Below are positions 54,955-64,000 of a DNA stretch of 64,000 nt, piece by piece. This DNA comes from Lichtheimia corymbifera B2541. Taxonomy: Eukaryota; Mucoromycota; Mucoromycetes; Mucorales; Lichtheimiaceae. Under the pieces are notes generated by a model. The model saw nothing but the letters and a program-made list of their open reading frames with translations. It made no database searches and had not been told where the DNA came from. Position 1 is the stretch's first letter, and each line of letters begins with the position of its first letter. The DNA is taken from contig JNEU01001169.1 of the NCBI GenBank assembly GCA_000697475.1, positions 186,001-250,000 on the forward strand. The letters run 5' to 3'. Position numbers and translations under genes: made by a program.

Positions 54955-56391
54955 CTAAGCAACAACAACCTTGCCTTTTTCCACGAATCCATGTTCTCCA
55001 TCGCCTCCAATAAAAGGTGGACAAATACAGAAACGCACTGTGCCACTTGTTTTACCCTTGACATCGACCATGGTTTCTGGATCAAATGGTGCTTCTCCTT
55101 CCTTGGTATCAAGCGTAGATATATCAACCTCTTGTCCACGGATAGCCACTGTCAGTTTGGTTGCCTTTTCTACAATGTCTGCCACCTTATTGATGTATCG
55201 CTTCTCCTCATCCGCCTTAGCATCGTGTTCACGTAAAAAGGGTGAGTACACATCGGCCAAATCCTGGTAAATAGTATCAACAATCCGCTTCTTTTCTGTA
55301 GCTGCTGCTTGTTGTAATTCGCTATCTTTGTTGCTTTTGGCGATAATGCATGCTAGTTGTTGTCGCAAGCGTACTGCGAAATCGGATCCATTTGCTGTCA
55401 GCCATTCGCTCACTGAGGCGTAAGCATCGTTGATCTCCATGCCTGGATACACGGGGCATTTGAAAATCTCATAGACCAAATGTTCATGTACAAGCTTTTC
55501 TGCCAGCAAGTTGATGTGTACGGGCTCAAGTTCAGAGGCACCCTTTGGAATCAAGGCGGGCCATTTGGATGCAAACTTGGATGCGGCGGTTTGCATGTCA
55601 GCTTTTTTGTTGAGGGACATGATAAGACGTGCAATCGAGTACTTTAGTAACTTGAATGTATCTCGAATGGTCGATAAATCATCATCGGTGGCTCGTACAG
55701 AACGCGTGTGCTCGAAGAATCGATGTTCGATTTGCTGATATTCTTGTTCCTCTTGTTGCAGCATACGTCGCATCTCTTCATATTGTTGTTGCAATGCATG
55801 CTTCCGATCAGCTTCTGAAATCACTTCTTTTTGCATATGAGAAATGGCCGTATTCACTTCTTCAAGTTCGCGTAGTAGTTCTTGGACCTCGGGTGAATCA
55901 TCATCGGCATGCTGTCGTGCCAGTGAAAAGGCTCCTCCTCCATCATTCTGTATCGAAGTAGGACGTACATCGGATCCAACATCATCTATTCGTGATATGA
56001 GTTAGAGGTCCATGCCACATAGATCCCACTTTATATACTCACTGTAGGATGGCTCGCCATAGTACGAAGTAGCTTGTGAGACGGGTCGATCCAGGGCATC
56101 ATTATAATATTCAGGACCTCCACCAAACGAAGCACGATCCCAGCCTCGTTGACTGCTTGCCGATGAGATGGAACGCAACTCATTGTCACGATGCTTGTCG
56201 TTGTTGTCTTTTCCAGTCTTCTTGAAGAACCGACCCACTTTGCTCGCAGTACTTTTCATGGTCTTTGCTCGTTGTACATGCTTTACAGGTGGCTGCTGCT
56301 GCTGCTGTTGTGAGTGATGGTCATGCATGCCTTCATGGGGAGGAGGATGCGGTGGCATGGGTGCAGGGAATGGAGACTGGTTTTCGGTCAT
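54955..56391 (-). CDS. Coiled-coil protein with disordered N-terminus, unknown family
   Basis: Two exons (56391-56043, 55985-54955) give 459 residues. The first ~150 residues are disordered: Pro and His rich, a Gln run, and a basic patch (TMKSTASKVGRFFKKTGK) that may form an amphipathic membrane-binding helix. A coiled coil follows (about residues 160-220: VQELLRELEEVNTAISHMQK onward). The C-terminal ~250 residues look globular and helical (YSIARLIMSLNKKADMQTAA, VHEHLVYEIFKCPVYPGMEI) and end in a short beta-type segment, TSGTVRFCICPPFIGGDGEH. The architecture resembles fungal proteins of unknown function that associate with membranes. No enzymatic motif is seen. Confidence 0.7.
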
Positions 56392-57429
56392 TGCCAGAGA
56401 TGTTTAGAATAAACTCAAACCGAGAAAAGAAAGAAAAGGTGGCAAATAGTAAGAAAGGGGAAGTGGAAACCAGGGCCTAATGGGCTAGTGTCTTTGGTAG
56501 CTAAATGCTAATCTCTCTCGGTGTCTGCTATTTTTAGCTGTGGCAGCCAATCCATTATCTTTGTATCACAGATCGCAATATGCGTAGTACATTGGCCCGC
56601 TCGGGGAGAATGCAGCTATCATCTTGACGCATGAATTCCTTAGACATCGTTGTTATTTACTAGTATAGCGTTCGTAAATAAAATCATAAAAAAGAATGAG
56701 AAAACATACTAGCTTTGGTGAAATGTTGATGTCATGCACGTTTCCAACGACAACCACCGCTGGCCTTTCCCAAAAAGAAACCTGCCATTATTGCACGTGC
56801 ACAGGCCATACATTGTTGTAGTATACTGAACTTTACTCAGTGATCGCCCACATAGAGGTGCTATAGACTAAACAAATTCCGTCATACCATTGTGCCACCG
56901 ATGAATTCTCACCCTTAATAGATTGGTATTCTTTTGACAGTTTGCTATTCACAACATGGTTGCATCCCCAATGAAAAATGAACGTTTTAGCAATGACAGC
57001 TGCTACCCTGGTTTACAAGGAAAAGGATACTCCTTCCAATCATACAACACCGCCCACAACCAAATAAATATAGTTTGTTTTCTCATTCTACATTCACGCC
57101 CATCCATTCGTTTTTGACAGCTTCTTTTCCGTTTTATGGTCTGCATTTGCTCATAATGATCACAATGACCTTATAATGAACCAAGGATAATACTGACGGC
57201 AAAGACCGTGATATTGTGATATGTATATGCAGAAGCTGCGATAAACTTGAATCGCCTACTGTTTCTAGCTCCACTGCTGAACCCCTTTTCTCCAACGTCG
57301 TTACTACCCAGCGGCACATCTTTAGTAAATGCATGCTCGGGAGCAAGTTTTCTCTCTCTCTCTCGATCCCCTAGCTCCTCAAAATTTGGTTGTTGCCCTT
57401 CAGCTCCTTTTTTTCAAATAAATCCTTGG
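56392..57429. other. Long divergent intergenic region, no gene seen
   Basis: About 1 kb upstream of two divergently transcribed genes. No supported gene. A (TC)n run lies near 57350-57362. Confidence 0.4.
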
Positions 57430-57438
57430 TATATAAAG
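57430..57438 (+). promoter_or_regulatory. TATA box of the second Kre9-like gene
   Basis: TATATAAAG lies 93 bases upstream of the ATG at 57523, with a C/T-rich leader between. Confidence 0.55.
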
Positions 57439-57522
57439 GTATCGATCAGTTCTCCCTCCCTCTTGGTCAAGCGATACATTTCTTTTTTACCTCATTCTTC
57501 GTTTTCCTTTACCATCCCCATC

Positions 57523-58384
57523 ATGAATAGTTCTACTACTACTCGCATGTTGCTATCTTTGCTAATCTTGAGCTTGGTGGGGACCCATTCGTTAGCTCAG
57601 TTATCAGCTCCCATGAGGAACTATAATGTCACAAGCCCGGTATCCAATGGCCCTTATGTCGTGGATCGTATCCTACCATGCACCTATCGTCTTATGAGTG
57701 ATGTTGACAGTTCATGTATGGATCCATTGTTGGGGAAAATAAGTTTGCATTGATAAACACCGGGCGGATATCTTATATTAACCCACCTATTCTTTCTATA
57801 TATTAGCGCTTCGTCTCCAAATCATTCTTAAACCAGTGGCTACGACTCCAACAACCTCATCAGGTAATCAACATGGTGCTCCTGCAAGTGCTGCTCCTGC
57901 ATCGGCTGCTGCTGCATCACCTACTACTGGCGGATCATCATCAACAAATAGCAGCAGTAGTGGTGGTAGTGGTGGTAAGAATGCTACGCAACCCGAGCCT
58001 ATTGTGATTACGGATAATGCGGATGTGTCAAAAACGGAAGCATCCGCCAAGCATGATGGGAATATTACATACTATGAGCATTCCTTCAACTTTAAGATCC
58101 CATCGACTGTGGCACCAGGGCGTTACAACGTCGTGTTTTTTGATGCTTCAACGAATACTGAACTCCCCATTCCTATCGAAATCCGGTCAGCTGCACCCGC
58201 TCAGTCTCCCAATGGCAGTTCAGGGGGCAAGACGTTGGGCGGTTCCTCGAACGGTAATTCAAATGATGGTCATTCTCAGAGCATCTTTGCTTCTTCCACC
58301 ACTGCAGCCATGTCGCCATCTGCTTGCACCTTTACACGTATTATTATCATGTTGTCCATTGTAATGTTTGCATTTGCTGTTTGA
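57523..58384 (+). CDS. Secreted GPI-anchored Ser/Gly-rich protein, Kre9-like
   Basis: Two exons (57523-57715, 57807-58384) give 256 residues. A signal peptide (TRMLLSLLILSLVGTHSLAQ) is followed by YNVTSPVSNGPYVVDRILPC, a beta-type domain start seen in fungal Kre9/Knh1-like wall proteins, and later NITYYEHSFNFKIPSTVAPG and RYNVVFFDASTNTELPIPIE. A long Ala, Ser and Gly linker interrupts the domain. The C-terminus (TRIIIMLSIVMFAFAV) is a GPI-attachment signal. The intron of 91 bases is longer than most here. The role is presumably in the cell wall; compare the related gene at 9946. Confidence 0.7.
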
Positions 58385-58555
58385 ACAAAGAAAATAGATA
58401 TCATCATTTGTATCTCACGTGTGTGATGTGTGTGTGTATAATTCTCTTGATTGCCTTTTTTATCCTGTTGTCGTTGTCGTCGTCGCTTCTTTTCCCTCCT
58501 CCTCCTACTCAGTCCTACTCCTCAGTCCAACCTCCCCCCCTTTAACTTCCCCTCA

Positions 58556-60597
58556 ATGGACGAAGAAGAATTCAGCAATGTCACATGGGATATCCAAGAC
58601 AATACCAAACATGATACACTCGACCCTTTATCTGATATCACGGATAGTCTAAATCAACCTATACAACAACAGCCGTCCATAGAGGTACATAGGCAGCAGC
58701 AGCGACACCCTTTCTTCTTCTCTTGGCATTCACATTTTGAAACTTTCCGTGATAGCACGAGTCTTCGAATGGAGATCCAGCATCTTCCTTGACGTCCATT
58801 GATGTCCAGCAGTCCAATGATCCTCTTGTGTCTAGTGAAAGCATTGAGAAAGGTGGTGGTTCGTGGTTGCAGGACGACAATAAGCTTACCCTGCATGATA
58901 ATGCTGAATCTTCCTCGTCGCCGTTCGCCACTCGGAGCCAACAAGATCAACCTCAGCATAACATCTTGGTGTCCGATCCACGGAAAGAAAACGACTATAT
59001 CTCATATCGTATCGTATCTCCTGTAAGTTAGGACACCCCACTCTCTCGATTCTATAGGTGGCGTACTCATATCATCATGTGATTAGAAATCATCTGTGCG
59101 GCGCCGATTCCAGGATTTTGTATGGCTCTACAATGTATTATACACACACTTTCCAGCATGCTTTGTACCTCCTCTTCCAGACAAACATAGGATGGGTAAG
59201 TGGACATGAACACACATTCCTTATGACCATCAAGTGACTCGAGAAAATTGACTTTAGAGTATGTCAAGGGTGATCGATTCAGTAGCGAGTTCATTGAACG
59301 TCGACGCGTCAGGTATGGTGTTTCGCAATGCGTCCTTTACACAAATAGGTTGACCTGTCAAATATAGCCTCCAGCGATATCTCCAGCGTATTGCACGTCA
59401 TCCCGTATTACAGAAATCCGAGTTCTTTATCATGTTTCTTGAATCGTCAAAGTTTGTACGTATACACATGGAGAGGATGCGATGGGGATGTATATATAAT
59501 AGAGGACTAATTTTTACGTCAAGAATGATGCTTCAGCTCGTGCACTCCGTGAAAGCCAAGAGACCATGATGGATACCATTAGCGACTCCCTCGTGAACGC
59601 ATTTGTCAAAATTCGGAAAAAGGACGAGCGTTTCGTCGAGATGAAGGACCGTGTAGATCGTCTTCAAGAAAATATGAGTCTTTTGGAAAAGACATTACTA
59701 CGTACCAACAAACGCACAGAAGGTAAAAAGTCATTCGATGGTTGATAAAAACGCGCTTGCTTAACTATTTCCAATAGACATGGCACACGATTACAAAGAG
59801 CTTGCAAGCAGCATGGCTGGATTGGCTGAACATGAGAACCGGATAGGATTACCACTCGGCAAATTTGCTACAGGACTGTTGAGCTATTCACAACACATGA
59901 AGGAGATGGCAACACACGATGGCATGTGGCTAAGTGAAGTTCACGATTTTATGGCATATTACAATGTTGTCAAGGTAATGTATGTGCGTATCCATGGGAA
60001 CGAGGAATTTGACTCATTAGGATGTATGTAGAGTGTGCTCAAACTACGAGATCAAAAGCAATTGGATTTTGAAGAGCTTTCAGATTATCTCCAAGCAACC
60101 ATCACAGAACGAGAGAAAACACTGCATCCACGACCAGGGGAAGGTGGAGGCTATAATCTGACAGGCTATTTCACTGGAAAGCTAAATGAAGTGCGGGGTG
60201 CTGATGCTGACAAGATTCGGAGGGAAAAGGTGCTTCGATTGGATGAGCAAATTCGAGAGGTATGTATAGCGCACACACACACGCACACCTACTGTGATAC
60301 TAATCCCCCAACCCACTATAGCTTCAAGATGCAGTTGAACAAACACATCAAGTATCCACCGGTTTCTCAGAACAAGTAAAGCGTGAAGATGGATATTTGG
60401 CACGAACAAAGTCATATGAAATGCGTGAAGCGCTGAGTGATTACACAAATGCCAAAGTCGACTTTTATCAGCAGGTAAATGATATGCATTTATTCTTCTG
60501 TTCTCCCCCCCCCTTTGCTAATGAACGTGTCGATGATATATAGAGTGCTACGATATGGCGTGATATTGTCAATAGCTTAGAACAATTGGAAGGATAG
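58556..60597 (+). CDS. SNX4: Sorting nexin SNX4 (Atg24-type)
   Basis: Ten exons (58556-58684, 58756-59022, 59087-59195, 59258-59312, 59368-59455, 59524-59722, 59778-59974, 60032-60259, 60322-60474, 60544-60597) give 492 residues. An acidic N-terminus precedes a PX domain with the PI3P-binding SVRRRFQDFVWLYNVLYTHF and PPLPDKHRM, then YLQRIARHPVLQKSEFFIMF. The C-terminal half is a BAR domain of long helices (MKDRVDRLQENMSLLEKTLL, LAEHENRIGLPLGKFATGLL, LDFEELSDYLQATITEREKT). SNX4 recycles cargo from endosomes to the Golgi and acts in selective autophagy. Confidence 0.9.
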
Positions 60598-60667
60598 CTT
60601 GTAATTCATCATAGCGTTTTTATATATGTAACAAAAAGAAACAAGGATTCTAGTCGGTTTTTTTTTT

Positions 60668-61105
60668 TTACTCGCCACGGCTGTAAACCCATTGACCCTT
60701 AGGAACAGGGACTTCAAGAGGCTCCCAAGGCTTCCATTCCTCCATCTTGCCAACGAGCTTGAGTTCTTCTTCAGCTTGGATAATGAGTTCCTCGATCTGA
60801 CCATTGTCGATAGTCTTTTCAATCTCGGACACGTCCTCGTTGCCTTCAACAATGGCAAGACGGTGCTGAGTCATTGATTCAGTTGCTTGGCGATAGACAG
60901 CGCTTGCTGGAAGACGCGACAAAGCGGTGAGTGTCTTGTTGTATGTTTGAATGAGGTGTGGGCGTGGGTTGGGATGAACGGGAATGCCGGTAAGACCAGT
61001 GGAGGCCTAATGCTTTATCGTCAACGCGTCTGATGCATGCCATGTAAAAGATTCCTAGTCCCTTACCTTCTTGGCCGCCTGCAGCAATGGACGGGTGAAG
61101 AACAT
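60668..61105 (-). CDS. Mitochondrial complex I subunit, NDUFA5 type
   Basis: Two exons (61105-61067, 61006-60668) give 125 residues. MFFTRPLLQAAKK is a short basic targeting-type start. GLTGIPVHPNPRPHLIQTYN then LTALSRLPASAVYRQATESM is the characteristic NDUFA5 (29.9 kDa subunit) sequence, followed by an acidic helix and EEWKPWEPLEVPVPKGQWVY. The protein is an accessory subunit of the peripheral arm of NADH:ubiquinone oxidoreductase. It converges on SNX4 with 70 bases between stops. The presence of complex I genes excludes Saccharomycetaceae. Confidence 0.9.
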
Positions 61106-61397
61106 TATAGGGTCAAGTCTTAAAGGTGTTGTTTGTGGAGACCCGGCTTTGTTGCCCGCTTGTGCCCACTATTGGCCGCAGTCACGAGGAACTCCAATTT
61201 CTATTTTGATAGTCGGCTTAATTAATACAATTTCTATTGAACTTCTCTATATAACAAGTCAAGTGGTTGACTACGTTTGTAATGAAAAAAGACACATACA
61301 TCTGTTTAATAAAACAAGGGATTTGACGAGTAACGCAAGCGATAACAATGCATGTCGCTCTATAAAGAAACACTTTTAATTTGAAAAGATACGATTT
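61106..61397. other. Short intergenic region, no gene seen
   Basis: About 290 bases between the NDUFA5-type start and the ICP55-like 3' end. Nothing else was seen. Confidence 0.35.
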
Positions 61398-63417
61398 CTA
61401 GTTGGTGTTTGCGCAACAGAATTCTATATCAACGATTTCTTTGGGAGCAGTTGCAGTAAGCACATAGGGTTCTTCTTCGCCCACGACACAATTATCTTCG
61501 ATACGGATGGCAGTGCCTTGATATTCACGAGGGAACCGGTCATCATAAGGTACGTAAATGCCTGGCTCAATGGTGATAACCATATTCTTCTTTAGCCTAC
61601 GCGACCGATCAAGATCATGGCAGTCGTGCACGTCAAGTCCAAGATAATGTCCAACATGGTGAGGATATAGGATACGTTCGAGATCCTACATATATAGGTC
61701 GTTAATATCCTTGCTGCTCTAGGCTGTGGATGAACTCTTTACCCATCTATTTGTTTGGAAGCCAATTTTCGCCAGTTCCTCCTTCATTAATCGTGCAGAA
61801 ACAGCATGGATACCGTGTAGTGAAATCTTGGCTTGTTCTGTACAGAGCTATGTGTATGGTTTAGCGATCGTACCCGGTGATTATATTAGGGGGGTGTCAC
61901 TTACCTTGATGCATGCTTTATTGACATTCAAAACGGCTTGATACAATTGACGTTGTGGTTCAGTGAACTTGCCATTGACAGGCCAAGTACGTGTAATGTC
62001 GCTTGCATAACCATGATATTCACCACCACAATCCACCAGCACAAGATCACCATCTCTGTGTTAAAGAAAGGAAATTAGTAAAGAAAAAGCAAGCGTGAAT
62101 GACTGAACCATGTACAAACCTGAGTTTCATATCATTGCGTACATAATGCATTGACAATCCATTAGGGCCGCCAGCGACCACTGGGACATAGGCAAGGATA
62201 CTCGATCCACGCATGCGACATTCATAATCCAGCTTTGCCCACAATTGAGATTCTGAATATCCAGGTTGTGTCCACTTCATAGCCTATATACAAAAAGTTA
62301 ATGCCCTGATCCTGCATAGGGTGGATGCTCTCACTCACTCACTCACTACGTACCTCAATAAAAGCCTTTGCACTGATATAACCCGATTGTTTCATGAGCT
62401 CGATCTCATTGTCGCTTTTGATAACACGCATTTCTTGCACAAGAACTGAAAGAGGCTTCACGGATCGTTGGTTCTTGGCTATGCATGAACACAATGTCAG
62501 TAAAACCACACCCTCTTTTGTCCCATCATTCCCATGTGCAGGAACCTGATCATACTCAAGCCTTACACACCCTTTATGAAATTGAACCACGAGGAAGACC
62601 TACCAAAGTCCACGAGACGTGTAGCATCCGAAGCAGCCAAGATGGACGACGCAGGAGGTTTATCCATAAAGACATGTTTTGCTTGTAGTGCATCCTTTAG
62701 GAACATTGGAAAACGTGCATTGTCATAGGCCTAAAATCAATCAATGATGAGTTATTTTGCAATTAGGTGACAAAAGCAATAAGCTATACCTCATCAGCAG
62801 CGAATAATTCTTTAGCACCATCCACACCAGTACGAGGACCATCCCATAACTCATCGGCAGGACTTTTGGGCGGGACAAACATGGTTTGCTTGTATCCTCT
62901 AGATGAATCGTTCTTTTCTTCCAGCCCATCGTCAGCAGCTATCCCATCTTGTATATCCTTTGTTCATCACTGTACCCAAAATCATGGCCGAGTCTGGTTC
63001 ATTGAATCCACTGAGGTAGGAGAAATCCGTGTTTTGATGAAAGGGATAAAAGACATTGTTGGACATGTAGCGTGTGCCATAACCAGCGCTGATCACAGCA
63101 CTTCCTTCAGGCAGTACTTTCATGAGATTGGCTCTTCGTCGTTCATACTCGGTTGCAGGGATACCAGGTGTCACTATCGGAAAATTGGGTGCATGGATTT
63201 AGCCGTATATTCTCCTTATCAACAAAAGACATTGTATCCATAATCATACCTTCCCCTTTTTTCATAAGATAAGGATGGCTATATACAGTGGGTTGTCCAA
63301 ATGAACGCTGGTGTGTTTCTGGAACAAGATCAGATACGGTGGTGCCCGAAAAGGGTGCTTTGCGTTGAATGAGGCGTGTGGTACGCGTGGCTGCAAAGCG
63401 TGCACCAAGCAATGAAA
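61398..63417 (-). CDS. ICP55: Mitochondrial Xaa-Pro aminopeptidase (ICP55/XPNPEP3 type), 5' end unresolved
   Basis: Nine exons are supported (63417-63250, 63173-62976, 62938-62790, 62730-62604, 62478-62354, 62283-62120, 62055-61905, 61847-61743, 61685-61398), giving about 491 residues. The pita-bread metallopeptidase ligands are all present: VDCGGEYHGYASDITRTW, HHVGHYLGLDVHD, ITIEPGIYVPYDDRF and GTAIRIED. The AMP_N domain has TPGIPATEYERRRANLMKVL and MFVPPKSPADELWDGPRTG. The protein trims one residue from imported matrix precursors. Two oddities: the first supported exon (63417) starts in phase 1 behind a TGTAG acceptor with no convincing start exon upstream, and exons 2 and 3 join only if a 37-base intron (62975-62939) is removed. 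Confidence 0.85.
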
Positions 63418-64000
63418 CTACATGGAGTGGATCATGTATGAGAAAAAGAGAGAGCCAGAGGCAAGGAGCATGGTCATTGGGATTGGATCACTTGCCACCA
63501 AGAGAGGATCGTGCCTGGCAGTACATGTGGGAAAAGTGTCAAAACCGGGGGGTGGGGTTGTGAGATAAAGCGAATGGGTTGGTGATAGTGGTGGTCACAA
63601 TGATTTCTATGTCAGGCGGCTGTTGCCATCATCACACGTACACGTACACACACACGCACACACAGACATACAGGCATACTACATCACCAGTGCGCGCTTA
63701 CTCGGAGCATTTCGGATTGCGTTGAATGGGCATTGAGCGTATCCTAGTTACTGTCGTATCCATGACTCCCATTGATCCCATCCTTCTCCTCCAGCTTTTG
63801 CCATTCATATCCCTCCCTCATCATAACAACAATATAACAATATAATAATCTCATTGATATCTTGAACAAGGGAACACTGTTCTTGAAAGTGTGTGTGATA
63901 TGCATTCGAACTATCTATGGTTGCGGAGGGGAAAAAGAATTGTGATGTAAACACACAGAGAAGCTATCTTATTGAGCATCAGCACGGGAAGCAATGTAGT
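63418..64000. other. 5' region of ICP55, start exon not found
   Basis: This should hold the first exon and promoter. Candidate ATG exons with GT donors in the needed phase exist (for example near 63640 and 63815 on the minus strand), but none gives a clear targeting peptide. A CA/TG microsatellite lies near 63636-63670. Confidence 0.4.

Overview
The window looks like a compact, intron-rich fungal chromosome segment, most likely from an early-diverging filamentous fungus (Mucoromycota, perhaps Mucorales). This rests on gene content (an SSD1-type RNB protein, Kre9-like GPI wall proteins, an ECL1-type protein, ICP55), many GT-AG introns of about 50-90 bases, and AATAAA-like 3' signals. I could not run a database search, so the species is not assigned and all functional names come from motifs and family resemblance.

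Layout. 1-15.7 kb is gene dense: a CCCH/RWD-like protein, SSD1, an F-box/LRR protein, an ECL1-family protein, a C2 protein, a Kre9-like GPI protein, guanylate kinase, ribosomal protein eL24 and a long low-complexity coiled-coil protein. 15.7-27.6 kb is gene poor and repeat rich. It holds about 14 copies of a ~100-base repeat in both orientations, a ~2 kb inverted segmental duplication with a third partial copy, two foldback elements, a ~350-base near-perfect hairpin, and an orphan promoter-like segment with clustered ACGCG boxes and TATA boxes. From 27.7 kb genes are dense again: RNase H2 subunit A, a zinc-ribbon protein, topoisomerase III with an RGG tail, a mitochondrial-type membrane protein, a 23-residue proline/arginine-rich peptide ORF, a SETD3/LSMT-type methyltransferase, a small coiled protein, TRS120 (TRAPPII) and ORC4. 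Next come a 394-base tandem duplication, a multi-pass membrane protein, eL21, uS4, a VanZ-like protein, a coiled-coil protein, a second Kre9-like GPI protein, SNX4, the NDUFA5-type complex I subunit and an ICP55-like Xaa-Pro aminopeptidase.

How the genes relate. They are independent eukaryotic transcription units, not operons. Several share divergent promoters (CCCH-RWD/SSD1, F-box/ECL1, eL24/coiled-coil protein) and several converge closely (SSD1/F-box, Kre9-like/guanylate kinase, SNX4/NDUFA5). Genome maintenance (RNase H2A, TOP3, ORC4), translation (eL24, eL21, uS4, SSD1) and trafficking (TRS120, SNX4) are all represented.

Exon models were built by hand from splice consensus and frame continuity; totals were checked to be divisible by three. 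The most striking points are a one-nucleotide internal exon needed by the eL24 gene, the inverted repeat landscape at 18-26 kb, and the promoter-like orphan locus near 26.5-27.1 kb.
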